From NCBI RefSeq assembly GCF_001597745.1, contig NZ_LUHJ01000012.1:62001-126000 (forward strand): 64,000 nucleotides of DNA, written 5' to 3'. How positions within the stretch are numbered: the stretch's first letter is position 1; every line of letters starts with the position of its first letter. This DNA is from Anabaena sp. 4-3 (GTDB lineage Bacteria; Cyanobacteriota; Cyanobacteriia; Cyanobacteriales; Nostocaceae). Of the stretch, positions 1-10,134 are shown piece after piece. Both the position numbers and the translations under genes were made by a program. A model generated the notes under the pieces. The model made no database searches, had not been told where the DNA came from, and was given only the letters and a program-made list of their open reading frames with translations.

Positions 1-794
1 CGGCGCGTGATAAATGCTTCTCGACTTTGATTATTTTCGGGGATATAGTTGGCGTAATTGTTTTCTACTTCATGGTCATCCCAAGTGACTATCCACGGGA
101 ATTTAGCATGAACCGCTTGTAAATTTACGTCGGTTTTATACAAAGCGTAGCGGTTGCGGTAGTCATTTAAGGTAATAATTTCCTCGCCAATGTGCTGGCG
201 TGGCGTATCAGAGTTAGCCCCGTATTCGTAAATATAATCACCGAGATGTACAATTAAATCTAGGTCTTCTTCAGCCAGATGTTTATAAGCTGTGTAAAAG
301 CCGTTTTGCCAATCTTGACAGGAAGCAAAAGCAAAATTTAGCTGTTGAATAGAATTATTCGGTGCGGGTGCTGTACGAGTGCGTCCTATGGGGCTAACTT
401 CATTACCTACTTTAAATTGATACCAGTACCAACGGTTAGGCTCTAGTCCCCGGACATCAACGTGTATAGAGTGGGCGAGTTCCGGGGTGGCTAAAACTGT
501 GCCTTTTTGGACAACCTGAGTCATTTTTTCGTCCCGCGCAATTTGCCACTCTACGGGGACATTTACGGGTTGCATTCCGCCACCATTCAGGGGTTCGGGT
601 GCGAGGCGAGTCCATAATACTATACCATCGGGGAGAGGATCACCAGAGGCGACACCAAGCTGAAATGGGTAGTTAGAAAATATAGGTTGAGCTATTACAG
701 GCCAGGTTTTGCTAGCGATGACTAAGCCTGTGAATAGTCCTGCACCGAGTAGAAAGTTACGCCGATTGAGTAGGCGATCGCCATTATATTGCAT
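1..794 (-). CDS. phoD: PhoD-type alkaline phosphatase/phosphodiesterase, 3' end cut by the window edge
   Basis: Reading the minus strand from the ATG at 794 gives an uninterrupted frame to the left edge (about 264 residues), so the C-terminal part is missing. The N-terminus has a twin-arginine export signal (NRRNFLLGAG) followed by a hydrophobic stretch ending near VIAQP, which suggests a Tat-exported periplasmic or extracellular enzyme. A fibronectin-like N-terminal PhoD domain follows (FQLGVASGDP, VLWTRLAPEP, VRGLEPNRWYWYQF). The metallophosphatase core begins with FASCQDW, HLGDYIYEYG and TWDDHEVENN, which supply Asp/His/Asn metal ligands in this family. PhoD enzymes are Ca/Fe-dependent phosphodi- and monoesterases that release phosphate from organic esters. 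A likely Pho box lies just upstream. The gene appears separately transcribed from the MAA cluster behind it. The family call is strong; substrate range is unknown. Confidence 0.88.
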   Translation of the reverse strand, partial: MQYNGDRLLNRRNFLLGAGLFTGLVIASKTWPVIAQPIFSNYPFQLGVASGDPLPDGIVLWTRLAPEPLNGGGMQPVNVPVEWQIARDEKMTQVVQKGTVLATPELAHSIHVDVRGLEPNRWYWYQFKVGNEVSPIGRTRTAPAPNNSIQQLNFAFASCQDWQNGFYTAYKHLAEEDLDLIVHLGDYIYEYGANSDTPRQHIGEEIITLNDYRNRYALYKTDVNLQAVHAKFPWIVTWDDHEVENNYANYIPENNQSREAFITR

Positions 795-1155
795 ACTTAC
801 CCCTACTAAGATTTAACAGCTTTTATGTAAGCTATCAAACCAGAATCTTAGCAGGATTAAGAAGATGTTAAGTCTACAGTTCAGGAAAAATATTTAAACT
901 CATTTCTTGCACCTCTACGTACAACCCCAGGTAAAGTAAAAAGATGCGCGATAAAGATACCTTACTTTTATAGGCTTTTGTCGATAAATCAAGGCTTTCA
1001 TTTTTTTACTGAGTAATAAAATTACATCAATTTTTATTGGTGCAAGATGTGAGTAAACGCAGATGCACGCAGATATAGCTTGCTTCTCTTACGATGGCGT
1101 AAGCCTACCCGTAGGGTACGCGGATGAATCTGCGAGAAATCTTAATTTTTCTACC
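795..1155. other. Intergenic region between phoD and mysE with dispersed repeats
   Basis: I find no convincing gene in these 361 bp. The phoD-proximal part holds the probable Pho box. The mysE-proximal part (about 1055-1140) contains a dispersed Nostoc-type repeat with two ACGCAGAT units, a small hairpin (CTTACG-ATGG-CGTAAG) and GGATGAATCTG. Related ACGCAGATGG units and the GGATGAATCTG tail recur at about 45240-45302. It is downstream of mysE, so it may lie in the 3' end of the MAA transcript, but no T-tract terminator is obvious. Confidence 0.5.
844..872 (-). promoter_or_regulatory. Probable Pho box upstream of phoD
   Basis: On the minus strand three CTTAA-like units lie in a row: CTTAACAT (865-872), CTTAATCC (854-861) and CTAAGATT (844-851). 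The first two are offset by exactly 11 bp and the third by 10 bp. Cyanobacterial SphR/PhoB sites are tandem CTTAACC-like 8-mers separated by 3 bp, so the first two fit this architecture. They sit 50-80 bp upstream of the phoD start, the right place for phosphate-starvation activation. This is inferred from pattern only. Confidence 0.5.
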
Positions 1156-3807
1156 CTACTCTCTCCGATGAAGGCACGTTTTTAAACTTTGAGCTAAAAC
1201 CTGGACATGGGGTTCTAATACAAACGTATAATGATTTCCGGGAACATCAATAATATTGATTTCTTCAGCCGCCATTACAGAAAATAATTCTACCCAAACT
1301 AAAGTCGGATCGGGTGCCATGATATGTTTTTCTCTGGCTCGAAAAACGGTGACTTTCCCAGGATATGGCTGTCGCTGATAAGAATAGGTGGCTTTTAAAG
1401 TTCCGACTAATACATCTAAAATCCGACGATTATTTTGACGTTCCACGCCAGGAGGAAAGATTTTCGCTTTTCTGGCTTTATCAATAATGTAATTGATTTT
1501 TTCTTCTAAACTTAAATGTGCGATTTCTGCGGGCGTGACTAGATTATCTAGTCCAAACATTCCTCCGAATACTCTCGAAAGTACACCCACTAAATAAACA
1601 TCATCAATTGGTTTTTGTTTATCTAATAAAATGGGTACGTAAGAATCAAGTATTGCCAGCAAAGATACTTCTTGTCCTTGGCGTTTTAGCTGTTGTGCGA
1701 CCTCATAAGCAACCACTCCCCCAAATGACCAACCACCGAGTTGATAAGGGCCTTGAGGTTGAAATTCCCGGATGGTTTTGACATAGAGGCTAGCCATATC
1801 TTCGACTTTGGTTAAGGGTTCTTCTTCCCCATAAAAACCTTGCGCCTGTAAGCCATAAAACGGGTGTTCATTACCGAGGTAATGGGCTAATTTAAAATAG
1901 CATAAAACATGACCACCAGCAGGATGAATACAAAAGAAAGGCTGTTGATCGCCTTGTGGTTGAATTGGTACTAAAGGCGAGTTATGAATCAGATTATTAT
2001 CATCAATTGCTGCCGCTAAATCCCTAATGACTGGATTTTTTAACAGTGTCGCCAGAGGTATTTCTTTGTGAAAATGTTCTTCAATTTTCGAGATTAAATG
2101 CAAGGCTTTCAGGGAATTACCACCTAACGAGAAAAAGTTATCTTTAACTCCGATTTGTGGTATGCTTAAAATGTCTGACCAAATTTTAACTAATTCTGCT
2201 TCTACTGCATTCCGAGGAGCGACAAATTCATTAGTTTCAATGAAATGAGAAATATTCGGTTGTGGTAAAACTTTACGGTCTACTTTTCCACTAGGAGTTA
2301 AAGGTAAAGCTTCCAGCATCACAAAAGCGGCTGGAATCATAAAATCAGGTAGTTTTGTTTTCAGAAAATCACGCAAATTATTGATTGTTGGTTTTTCTGA
2401 ATTATAGGTAATATAAGCCACAAGTTGTTTTTCTTCATTGTGATCAGCACGCGCCAAAATCACAGCTTCTCGCACTTGTGGATGTAAGCAGAGAACATTT
2501 TCAATCTCGCCAATTTCAATTCTATAGCCTCGGATTTTTACTTGATAGTCTACTCTGCCAACATATTCAATATTACCATCAGGTAAATAACGGGCTAAAT
2601 CACCAGTTTTATAAAGCCGTTCCGAGGCTGATTTGGAATTTTTAAAAGGATTAGAAATAAATTTTTCTTGTGTTAATTCTGGACGATTCCAGTAACCACG
2701 CGCCACACCTACACCACCGATGTAAATTTCACCGATTTCACCCACATCAACAGGTTGTAAATTAGCATCAAGGATATAAATTTGGGTATTAGCAATGGGA
2801 CAACCAATTGGTACTGTTGTTAAATTACTATCTTTTTGACATTGCCAAAAAGTAACATCAATAGCTGCTTCTGTAGGGCCATAAAGGTTATGTAATTCGC
2901 AGTCAAAATACTCGAAGAATCTATTTTGTAAATCTACAGGTAAAGCTTCACCACTACAAATAACTCGCTTGAGAGAAGTGCATTTTTCCACACCACGACT
3001 AGCTAGAAATATTTGCAGCATGGAGGGGACAAAATGCAAAGTCGTAATTTGTTCTTGAATAATTAAATTAATTAAATAATTACTATCTCGATGTCCACCA
3101 GGTTTAGCAATTACTAACCGTGCGCCTGTTAATAAAGTCCAGAAGAATTCCCAAACCGAGACATCAAAACTAAAAGGGGTTTTTTGTAAGATACTATCTG
3201 TAGAATTTATCTGATAAGTTTCCTGCATCCACAGTAAGCGATTACATATACCCTTATGGGTATTCATTGCACCTTTAGGTTTACCAGTAGAACCAGATGT
3301 GTAAATCACATAAGCCAAATTATCTGGTGTTACGCCACTGTCCAAATTAGTATTTGGTTGTGTAGAAATCTTCTCCCATTCTGCATCTACACAAATAGTA
3401 TCAGCTTGATGCTGGGGAATTTGACTCAGTAACTTTTCCTGAGTTAATAATACATTGACCTGAGAATCTTCTAACATATAAGCGATGCGTTCTTGGGGAT
3501 ATTCTGGGTCAATTGGTACATAAGCACCGCCAGCTTTCAGAATTCCCAATAAACACACAACCATTTCTACAGAACGTTCTACACAAACACCAACTAATGT
3601 CTCTGGTTTGACTCCGAGTGTTTGTAAATAATGCGCTAGTTGGTTAGCTCTAGCATTTAGTTCTTGATAGGTTAATTGTTGCTGTTCAAAAGTTACAGCG
3701 ATGGCGTTAGGGGTGCGTTTTACCTGTGCTGTAAATAAGTTATGTAAGCCTTGAGAAAGGTCGTAATTTCTTTCTATACCGTGGGGATTTATTAGTGTAG
3801 TTTGCAT
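1156..3807 (-). CDS. mysE: NRPS-like enzyme (A-PCP-TE) of MAA biosynthesis
   Basis: An 883-aa single-module peptide synthetase with no condensation domain. The adenylation domain (about 25-515) shows [11 protein letters not shown] (169-179), NLYGPTE (307-313), YKTGDLARY (399-407) and the A10 lysine motif TPSGKVDRK (504-512). The carrier domain has the phosphopantetheine serine in LGGNS (Ser565). The thioesterase domain (about 620-880) has GWSFGG (Ser694), a downstream Asp721 and His859. Aligning by eye to GrsA, the specificity residues read D-V-W-H-I-S-L-I, one conservative change from the usual serine code, so serine is the likely amino acid added to mycosporine-glycine to make shinorine. 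This A-PCP-TE design is known for the Anabaena variabilis MAA cluster. It is last of four co-directional genes, 171 bp after mysC, with a hairpin-forming repeat in between. Confidence 0.93.
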   Translation of the reverse strand: MQTTLINPHGIERNYDLSQGLHNLFTAQVKRTPNAIAVTFEQQQLTYQELNARANQLAHYLQTLGVKPETLVGVCVERSVEMVVCLLGILKAGGAYVPIDPEYPQERIAYMLEDSQVNVLLTQEKLLSQIPQHQADTICVDAEWEKISTQPNTNLDSGVTPDNLAYVIYTSGSTGKPKGAMNTHKGICNRLLWMQETYQINSTDSILQKTPFSFDVSVWEFFWTLLTGARLVIAKPGGHRDSNYLINLIIQEQITTLHFVPSMLQIFLASRGVEKCTSLKRVICSGEALPVDLQNRFFEYFDCELHNLYGPTEAAIDVTFWQCQKDSNLTTVPIGCPIANTQIYILDANLQPVDVGEIGEIYIGGVGVARGYWNRPELTQEKFISNPFKNSKSASERLYKTGDLARYLPDGNIEYVGRVDYQVKIRGYRIEIGEIENVLCLHPQVREAVILARADHNEEKQLVAYITYNSEKPTINNLRDFLKTKLPDFMIPAAFVMLEALPLTPSGKVDRKVLPQPNISHFIETNEFVAPRNAVEAELVKIWSDILSIPQIGVKDNFFSLGGNSLKALHLISKIEEHFHKEIPLATLLKNPVIRDLAAAIDDNNLIHNSPLVPIQPQGDQQPFFCIHPAGGHVLCYFKLAHYLGNEHPFYGLQAQGFYGEEEPLTKVEDMASLYVKTIREFQPQGPYQLGGWSFGGVVAYEVAQQLKRQGQEVSLLAILDSYVPILLDKQKPIDDVYLVGVLSRVFGGMFGLDNLVTPAEIAHLSLEEKINYIIDKARKAKIFPPGVERQNNRRILDVLVGTLKATYSYQRQPYPGKVTVFRAREKHIMAPDPTLVWVELFSVMAAEEINIIDVPGNHYTFVLEPHVQVLAQSLKTCLHRRE

Positions 3808-3864
3808 TTTTCAATATGAAGAATAATGTTAGTTAATGGCGTTGTGGAAGTGGAAGAATTTACT

Positions 3865-3966
3865 CACGCAGAGGCGCAGAGACGCAGAGAGTAAGAGGGA
3901 AGATTTTGAGGAGTCCTTAAAAAATAGGGTTTTAAGTTCTCCTCCGCGCCTCTGCGTCTCTGCGTG
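3865..3966. repeat. Inverted repeat of ACGCAGAG units between mysC and mysE
   Basis: Two arms of about 25 nt face each other: CACGCAGAGGCGCAGAGACG at 3866-3885 (running on to 3889) and, inverted, at 3942-3966 (CCTCCGCGCCTCTGCGTCTC followed by TGCGTG). Each arm is itself built of tandem CGCAGAG units, so several pairing registers are possible. The loop is about 50 nt. This is a common kind of dispersed cyanobacterial repeat. Here it would form a strong stem in the polycistronic message between mysC and mysE. Confidence 0.7.
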
Positions 3967-3978
3967 CCATAAAACCTC

Positions 3979-5364
3979 TTAATCTCCTCCCAATTCCACC
4001 AACTTACCGATGTTGAAATCTATCCGCGTCCAACCTTTGAGTTGACGGAGGTTGTTCAATAACAACAGAGGAATTTGCCAATGATGTACCATTAAGAACG
4101 GTAGCGGGTCATTTAACTGTAAAATCGCATCAGTTCCCCGCCAAATGTTCGCTAACCATTTCTTTAGCTGGGTGAAGGAACGAATACCAGTCAAACGCCA
4201 AACTTCGTGATAAGTCCAATAGGTTGGTTTGCTGGTTGGTAATGGTTGTAAGGTTTGTGTGAATGGTGTTTTACCAATGTAAGCTTCTGCAACTTGGGGG
4301 TGGTTGTAGAAGGTGGTAATTGCTGAGTGTGTGCGGGGGTTACACTCGATGACGTATACTTGTCCGTCTTCTGCTTGGATGAAGTCAAAGGAAATTTGTC
4401 CTGTTAGCTTCTGTTCTTTGACAAAGTGCTTCACCCATGCCAATATTTCCGGGTTGTCAACGTTTTCATAGTTGACTTGAAATGCTGATGACTCACAGCA
4501 ACAATGTAGTCTTATTTCGCCATCCCTGACTGTGCTGTGGGTGCAGAATTCTTTTCCGGGAATGAATTCTTGCATAATCCACGGTTTTTCGGGAGTTATG
4601 GGTAAACTTCTGACGAATGCTGCTGTTTCTTCGGGGGTGGTGCAGGGGAGTTTGGTTAAGTCCAAACGTCGCACTGAGTCGTAAGGTATGCTTTTGAGGA
4701 TGTATTTCCGAGTCTCGTCGGAAAAGTCGAAGTTGATGACTTGTTCGGGTGAGGTGATTTTAAAGGATTTGGGTACTGTTAAACCAAGCGATCGCGCTTT
4801 CTCTGCTAGTGCAAATTTATCATCCAGCATTTGGGTGATATCTGCATCAAAATGAAATACTTCGCAATAACGCGATAACTCTGGTTTGGCTAGGGAGTCG
4901 TAATAACTCCCGACGGGACTGGTGACGGGAATATATACATCAATGTTTTCTCTCTGGACTATATCTACTAAAGCTTTGATATAGTCTTCTGGTTGTTTTT
5001 GCGGTGCGGGAACTGTGTAAAATTTATCCACCGCTTGAGAAAATCTATGTCCCGTCAACCAATATTTATGAGTTTCCAGCAGTACCACCCGATGTCCTGC
5101 GGCGTGAAATGACCTGGCTAGTTGCAAAGCTTTGGTCATTTTTCCGCCACTGATGAGGATATTTTTTGGGTTGCTGGTTGTCGCGGTTTGGGGACGAAAG
5201 ATAGCACCCAAAACCAAGTATATGAAAACAATACTGGCATTGATGGGCAATGCTAAAAATAGCACAGCCAAAGTCCCAATATTTTGCATGATTGCGGCTA
5301 TTTTCGCCTCTAAACCTAGAGACGGTGTAGCCGGTGAGGAGTCAAGAGAAATTGATTGTGTCAT
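3979..5364 (-). CDS. mysC: ATP-grasp ligase, mycosporine-glycine synthase
   Basis: A 461-aa protein of the ATP-grasp superfamily. In MAA synthesis this enzyme uses ATP to join glycine to 4-deoxygadusol, giving mycosporine-glycine. The N-terminus contains a hydrophobic segment (about 28-56, GTLAVLFLALPINASIVFIY) that could anchor it in a membrane. Then come a Rossmann-like start (NILISGGKMTKALQLARSFH), the ATP-grasp core with ILKSIPYDSVRR and WIMQEFIPGKEFCTHS, and the metal/ATP site near VYVIECNPRTHSA (Glu, Asn). Length and layout match the cyanobacterial family. It starts 3 bp after the mysB stop, implying translational coupling. Function is assigned by family plus position in a complete mys cluster. 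Confidence 0.93.
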   Translation of the reverse strand: MTQSISLDSSPATPSLGLEAKIAAIMQNIGTLAVLFLALPINASIVFIYLVLGAIFRPQTATTSNPKNILISGGKMTKALQLARSFHAAGHRVVLLETHKYWLTGHRFSQAVDKFYTVPAPQKQPEDYIKALVDIVQRENIDVYIPVTSPVGSYYDSLAKPELSRYCEVFHFDADITQMLDDKFALAEKARSLGLTVPKSFKITSPEQVINFDFSDETRKYILKSIPYDSVRRLDLTKLPCTTPEETAAFVRSLPITPEKPWIMQEFIPGKEFCTHSTVRDGEIRLHCCCESSAFQVNYENVDNPEILAWVKHFVKEQKLTGQISFDFIQAEDGQVYVIECNPRTHSAITTFYNHPQVAEAYIGKTPFTQTLQPLPTSKPTYWTYHEVWRLTGIRSFTQLKKWLANIWRGTDAILQLNDPLPFLMVHHWQIPLLLLNNLRQLKGWTRIDFNIGKLVELGGD

Positions 5365-5367
5365 AGT

Positions 5368-6201
5368 TTACACTCTGCGGATAATCGTCAAACCATCGCG
5401 CAGGGGGAGTAAAACCTGTTCAACACGGGGGTCTTGGGCTACGGTACGATTAAAGTCAGCAATAGCTTGGCCGTTAACACTGCGCTTTTCAGGAGGTAAA
5501 TAAACTTCTCCTTGTAGGAGTGTGTTATCTACACAAATAAATCCCTGCGGTGCTAACAAGTTCTTGTCCAGCAGCATTTGGAAGTAAGTAATGTACTCTT
5601 TTTTATCGGCATCGATAAATACTAAGTCAAAACTTTCTCCACTGGCGGCTAATTTTTCTAGGGTGGCTAAAGCTGCACCTAGTTCTATCTGTATCTTGGC
5701 ACCGTAGGGAGATTGGTTAAAAGCTGTCTGTGCTACCTTAGCCGCGTAAGGGTCTACTTCACAAGCTACTAATTTACCATCTTCTGGTAAGGCTTCCGCC
5801 ATTGCTAAGGCTGAATAACCTGTGAACATCCCAATTTCTAGGGCTTTTTTGGCTTTGGTCATGTAGACAAACATCTTTAAGGTTTGTCCTTCGATATGAC
5901 CAGACAGCATCTCTTGTTCTAGAGGACGCACTGTTGCACCTTGGGTAAAGTGTTCACCCCAAGCTTCTTGTGCGGTGGTTTTCGCCAGTGCAGCCAAGAC
6001 GTTTGATTCTTGGGTGGTGCATTCTTCTAGATAAGGGTCGATACCTGCTGCTAATTCCCATGCTTGCTGAATTTGGTCTACTAATTCAGCAGGTAAGTTT
6101 TGCTGTTGCTTGACTTGTTCAACAATGGCTTCTAACTTCTGGGTTAAAATTCCCAAGGGTGTGACAGGTCTAGCTGTCGGTTTTGTGATTATATCAGTCA
6201 T
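5368..6201 (-). CDS. mysB: O-methyltransferase making 4-deoxygadusol
   Basis: A 277-aa class I SAM-dependent O-methyltransferase of the catechol/caffeoyl-CoA type. The SAM motif [10 protein letters not shown] lies at 121-130, the acidic SAM-ribose residue in ACEVDP at 146-151, and the divalent-metal residues in FIDAD (195-199) and VDN (224-226). In MAA synthesis it methylates demethyl-4-deoxygadusol. The frame is open further upstream, but the ATG at 6201 is preferred because it makes a 4-bp ATGA overlap with the mysA stop and gives the family's usual length. It ends 3 bp before mysC. Confidence 0.92.
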   Translation of the reverse strand: MTDIITKPTARPVTPLGILTQKLEAIVEQVKQQQNLPAELVDQIQQAWELAAGIDPYLEECTTQESNVLAALAKTTAQEAWGEHFTQGATVRPLEQEMLSGHIEGQTLKMFVYMTKAKKALEIGMFTGYSALAMAEALPEDGKLVACEVDPYAAKVAQTAFNQSPYGAKIQIELGAALATLEKLAASGESFDLVFIDADKKEYITYFQMLLDKNLLAPQGFICVDNTLLQGEVYLPPEKRSVNGQAIADFNRTVAQDPRVEQVLLPLRDGLTIIRRV

Positions 6202-7436
6202 GCTGTAGCACTCCCTACAAGTTCTTTCTGGCTGCTGAGGGGATACATATCTACACCCTCGCCACCACGGGGATATGTGCTGCAAAGTTCTTTATGTTCT
6301 GCTAAAGCTGCGGCGGACTCGTCTTTTGTCAGGTCGTTGACGAAGAAGCATTCACCGATGGGTTTGGGCATGGCGGCTCTGAGTAAACCGTCTCTGGTGA
6401 GTGTGATAGACTCAGTTGCACGCCATAATAATTCTGCATCTAGTAGGGGATGGTCGAGGGCTAGACCGATGCGACTCATTAATCCTAAAATGCGATCGCG
6501 CTCTTGATTAGTAATATAGCCTCTACGTGCTGCCATAGTTGCAGACAACGCCATGTCAATATTCACAGCATGACCGTGGAACATGGGGATACGTGGCGCA
6601 AGTTCTAATGTCGGACTCCAAGTATGTCCATAGGCAATTACCCTGTCTAGGTCTAACTCATGCAGGTTGGGAACTTCCAACTCCAACATCTTTTTAATCG
6701 CTTTGTAGGTGACTTCGTTGGCTACTGCTTTGATTTCTGGCGTAGCATCAATATTGCCGAAATGCGTATGTAGTAAGTCTTCGCCGTACTTCTCCAACAA
6801 CTCAAACACTTCTTTGTGTGCAACTACGGCAATTTTGACTAATTCCGCCATACCGTTACGCACTTGGTCTGTTGGTAGAGTCCCCAAGAAGGAGAAGTCT
6901 AAGAACACTTTGCCAGAAGCATGGTAAGCACCTAAACGGTTTTTCAGCTTCTTATGGTTAACTGCGACTTTGATGGCAACACTAGCATCAATTAATCCGA
7001 TTAATGTGGTAGGAATACGGATGTAATTACTGCTGCGGCGGTATGCAGAACAAGCAAAACCGACAACATCTGTAATCAAACCACCACCAACTACTAATAC
7101 TGGTTCTTTGCGAACTAGCTTGAAGTCTGCAAAGACATCTACTACTTTCTCAAATGTTTGAATTGTCTTGTTTGGTTCGCTAATAGTAATCGGAAAGAGT
7201 GTCAGATCAATATTGTGATATTGGAAATATTTTTGAATTTGGGTGCTGTATAGCTGACTCACATTAGCATCGACTATCGCCAAGCATCGCCCAAAATTTT
7301 TGTAGACTTCTGCCAGTTCTGGATTCTTAATCTCAAAAACACCATCTACATAAACTAAGTCGTACTCAATTTTTTCGTAGCCTTCTACATGGAAAGATGT
7401 TTCTTTCGCTTCTAAGGTGGTTTGAACGATGCTCAT
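6198..7436 (-). CDS. mysA: Demethyl-4-deoxygadusol synthase (sugar phosphate cyclase)
   Basis: A 412-aa member of the dehydroquinate synthase-like sugar phosphate cyclases. These enzymes cyclise sedoheptulose 7-phosphate (NAD and divalent metal needed) to demethyl-4-deoxygadusol, the first committed MAA step in Anabaena. The NAD site is [15 protein letters not shown] (113-127). Probable metal ligands are Glu198 (MAELVK), His271 (YGHTWS) and a histidine of the FHGHAVN motif (His287/His289). The sequence is very close to the Anabaena variabilis enzyme as I remember it, with many scattered substitutions. It is first of the four-gene operon and overlaps mysB by 4 bp. The upstream region is unusually long and hairpin-rich. 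Confidence 0.95.
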   Translation of the reverse strand: MSIVQTTLEAKETSFHVEGYEKIEYDLVYVDGVFEIKNPELAEVYKNFGRCLAIVDANVSQLYSTQIQKYFQYHNIDLTLFPITISEPNKTIQTFEKVVDVFADFKLVRKEPVLVVGGGLITDVVGFACSAYRRSSNYIRIPTTLIGLIDASVAIKVAVNHKKLKNRLGAYHASGKVFLDFSFLGTLPTDQVRNGMAELVKIAVVAHKEVFELLEKYGEDLLHTHFGNIDATPEIKAVANEVTYKAIKKMLELEVPNLHELDLDRVIAYGHTWSPTLELAPRIPMFHGHAVNIDMALSATMAARRGYITNQERDRILGLMSRIGLALDHPLLDAELLWRATESITLTRDGLLRAAMPKPIGECFFVNDLTKDESAAALAEHKELCSTYPRGGEGVDMYPLSSQKELVGSATA

Positions 7437-8704
7437 ATTTTTTGCCTTTTAACTGCAATGAATTACTGTATGCGTTGCCTGAAACCTTGGGAAAATCCAA
7501 AAATGGTGAAATCACCAATACAGACTTCAGTCAATTAATCAGCAGCCTAATTTACTCTGATTTTTACTCAAAAACAGAGGGAATAACTGGCAGCATTTGA
7601 GGTGGTCAAAACTTAGCTGCACCAGAAGATAACGCTTATTATGTATAGCGTCTGGCTTTCGTATTTAGGGAAACATCTATGAGTCTTGGTTAAACTTTAA
7701 GACTCGGCAAATACGAGCAACATTCATTAACTTTCTCCCGTGTTTTAGTAGTGTTACTAGATGGAGTCCAATAATTATTGGGCTGATCGTAGACGGGTAT
7801 ATTATGTCAGTGGTTAGCAGGATTTGTCTGATTTGCTCAAGGAGCTTAAGGTTTTCTTCACATTCGTAAACATAACACTATTTGCGGAATAGTTGCAATA
7901 TTTTGGAAAAAAATTTCCAAAAAATATCAACTTTGGGCTGAAACTTAGTTTACATAAGCATCATAGTTTTTAGATTGAACTGCCAACCCAATAAATTAGA
8001 TGTAAGTTTGATATTCATTTCCATGTTCCGTCTCAACACTACTACAAAACTATCAATCCCATGCAATACCCAGGCAAAGATTTCCTGAATTCTTGAGCCA
8101 GAATAGGAGTCTAAAAGGCAAATTTAGAGATAATTGTTGCTTGCTAAAAACGCCAAAGTGGAGTGCTAACTATATTGCACTTCTACTTTTATCAGCGCAG
8201 CAAAAATGTCTTTGGTTTGGTTGAACCTTAAGGCTGCTACCAACACCTACAACAAAACTTCATGAATTTGCGCTTATTTTTAAGTTGGTAACACCACCGC
8301 AAGTCCTAAGTAATAGCGGACTTTTTGCAGTTGGGCAATAGGTTACAAGCTATTTTGAGCAGTTATCTTACTTGCTCCAAAGCTTAAACCATACTTTACA
8401 TTTCTCAATGTAACATCCTTTGTAAAATATTGCACCTAAACTAAAGATATATTTTTAATCTTCTATGGCTGTTGACTAGATGAAAGGGAACAGGGAAAAC
8501 TAAGCCACCCACAAGGGCTGGGGTTTCTACCAGCCTTGGGAAATAAGGATTTTTTCTCTGACGAGACGCTACGCGAACGCCCACAAGGGGCTTAGTAAAA
8601 GTTCTTCTCCCCTGCTTCTTCCTCTCCCCTACCTCCCCACTGCCTGTGTTTCTGAGGAGAAAAATTCATTAGTCCAGTAAAATTACTGATTGACAAAATG
8701 GTTT
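7437..8704. other. Long non-coding region between hemW and the MAA operon
   Basis: In 1268 bp I see no open frame that looks like a gene; the only longer frame is a plus-strand reading antisense to the mysA start. It holds the MAA promoter/leader. Perfect inverted repeats include nested stems at 7659-7716, CCAATAATTATTGG (7768-7781), TTTTGGAAA/TTTCCAAAA (7901-7922) and TTACATT/AATGTAA (8396-8413). A weak plus-strand terminator-like hairpin (AAGTCC...GGACTT then T's, 8301-8325) could end a small RNA, but no promoter is clear. A Nostoc-type dispersed repeat (ACGCTACGCGAACGCCCACA) is near 8565-8590. Confidence 0.5.
7659..7716 (-). promoter_or_regulatory. Nested stem-loop in the mysA upstream region
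   Basis: The outer 8-bp stem TCGTATTT (7659-7666) pairs with AAATACGA (7709-7716). Inside it a 7-bp stem GAGTCTT (7681-7687) pairs with AAGACTC (7699-7705). It lies 220-280 nt upstream of the mysA start. If the transcript begins further upstream, this would be a structured 5' leader; otherwise it may be an operator or an upstream terminator. No T-run follows on the minus strand. Confidence 0.35.
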
Positions 8705-9883
8705 TTATCCTAGTTGATTAAATAAGTCAGCTAAGACCACATTAGAAAATAAAAACCCCTCTGGATCACACAGGCGTAATCTTTCGTTGACTACTTCTAC
8801 CCAACCTTTTGTGAAGTAAGGTTGTAGACATTTGTAAACTGCTGCGATTTTCTCTTGACCAAATGTCTCTGTGAGTGATACCAAGTTTACACCCTCAGCC
8901 AAACGTAACCCCAACATTAAAGTTTCTAATAATCTGTCTTCTAGGGGTGTGATATCACAATCAATGACACAGCCAGTCTGTACCCATTGGTAATATTCTT
9001 TTGTGGTACGGGGACGAGTGAAGCGTTTACCATCTATATAACTGGCTGCACCCATACCAAAGCCATAATAGGGGCGATTTTCCCAATAAACTCGATTATG
9101 TTGACATTGATACCCTGGTTGGGCATAGTTGGATATTTCGTAATGTTCGTAACCTACAGATGTTAAAACTTGCTGTGCGGTTTGGTACATTTTGACAGTG
9201 GTTTCATCTGTGGGTAGGGGACTGTCACCGGGTTTGTAGTAACGACCGAAGGGGGTTTTTGGTTCAATGGTGAGATCATATATAGATATGTGAGTGGGTG
9301 CGATCGCTATTGCTTTTGTAAGAGAATCTTGCCATTGCTCTAAAGACTGATGCGGCAACCCAGAAATTAAGTCTATGCTAAAGTTGGGGATTTCGGCTTG
9401 GTGAATTAATTCTACAGCTGCAAAAATGTCTTCGACCGAGTGCGATCGCCCAGCTACTTTTAACAATTCCCCTTGCAACGCTTGTACACCCAAACTGACC
9501 CGATTCACACCCGCATCACGATAACCTGTAATATGGGCTAAATCAAATGTCCCTGGATCTACTTCCATAGAAATTTCCACACCCGCACTCATCCCAAACC
9601 GCTTGTCTAACACCGCTAAGATTTGTTGTAACTGGTTTGGGGATAACAGCGAAGGAGTCCCACCACCAAAGAAAATTGTCTGTAGTGGTTGACTAAAAGC
9701 TGGTGTCATGATGATTTCTTGACACAGCACCTCGACATAATGGGAAATAGTACCAGAATTTTCACCCCGCAGGCGATCGCCCACCACCGACACCGGAAAA
9801 TCACAATAAAAGCATCGCCGTCTACAAAAGGGAATATGTACGTAAGCAGAACTCACAACGGCTAAATCATTAACTTTTTGCAT
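8705..9883 (-). CDS. hemW: HemW-like radical SAM heme chaperone
   Basis: A 392-aa radical SAM protein of the HemN/HemW family. The 4Fe-4S motif CRRRCFYC gives Cys20, Cys24 and Cys27, followed by a GGGTPS SAM-site motif and the HemW signature HNRVYW with GFGMGAASY. HemW proteins bind heme and deliver it to targets; they are often mis-annotated as oxygen-independent coproporphyrinogen oxidase, from which they differ by lacking the extra N-terminal cysteine and substrate residues. The start is set at the ATG at 9883 (MQKVND); an in-frame TTG lies four codons upstream. It is a single gene, divergent from the PIN-domain gene across about 250 bp. Confidence 0.87.
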   Translation of the reverse strand: MQKVNDLAVVSSAYVHIPFCRRRCFYCDFPVSVVGDRLRGENSGTISHYVEVLCQEIIMTPAFSQPLQTIFFGGGTPSLLSPNQLQQILAVLDKRFGMSAGVEISMEVDPGTFDLAHITGYRDAGVNRVSLGVQALQGELLKVAGRSHSVEDIFAAVELIHQAEIPNFSIDLISGLPHQSLEQWQDSLTKAIAIAPTHISIYDLTIEPKTPFGRYYKPGDSPLPTDETTVKMYQTAQQVLTSVGYEHYEISNYAQPGYQCQHNRVYWENRPYYGFGMGAASYIDGKRFTRPRTTKEYYQWVQTGCVIDCDITPLEDRLLETLMLGLRLAEGVNLVSLTETFGQEKIAAVYKCLQPYFTKGWVEVVNERLRLCDPEGFLFSNVVLADLFNQLG

Positions 9884-10134
9884 AATCGTGAACAATAATA
9901 AACTTAACTAACAGAAAATTAGAAATAATGAAAATAAGTAGTTTATTTACAGTTATTATCTTTTGCTGACGAAACTATGAAATATCGGAAGAGAAAACAC
10001 TTTAGTTATAATGTTTGCAGACATTGCCTGCATAAAACCCTAGTCTAAGTCAATATAAGTTAGTCTCTCTTACCGATGAAATTCAAAACTCTCGACTTTA
10101 TCGGGTAAAACACTCGCAGGAATCAATCAAAACC

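Noticed and set aside
7397-7600. Small plus-strand frame (67 codons) upstream of mysA
   Set aside because: It overlaps the mysA start antisense, has no recognisable motif, no good ribosome site and a composition like non-coding DNA.
8160-8328. A small RNA ending in the hairpin at 8301-8325
   Set aside because: The stem is only 6 bp and no promoter could be identified; mentioned in the gap entry only.
8705-9883. Oxygen-independent coproporphyrinogen III oxidase (HemN)
   Set aside because: The HNRVYW signature and short N-terminus fit HemW rather than HemN.
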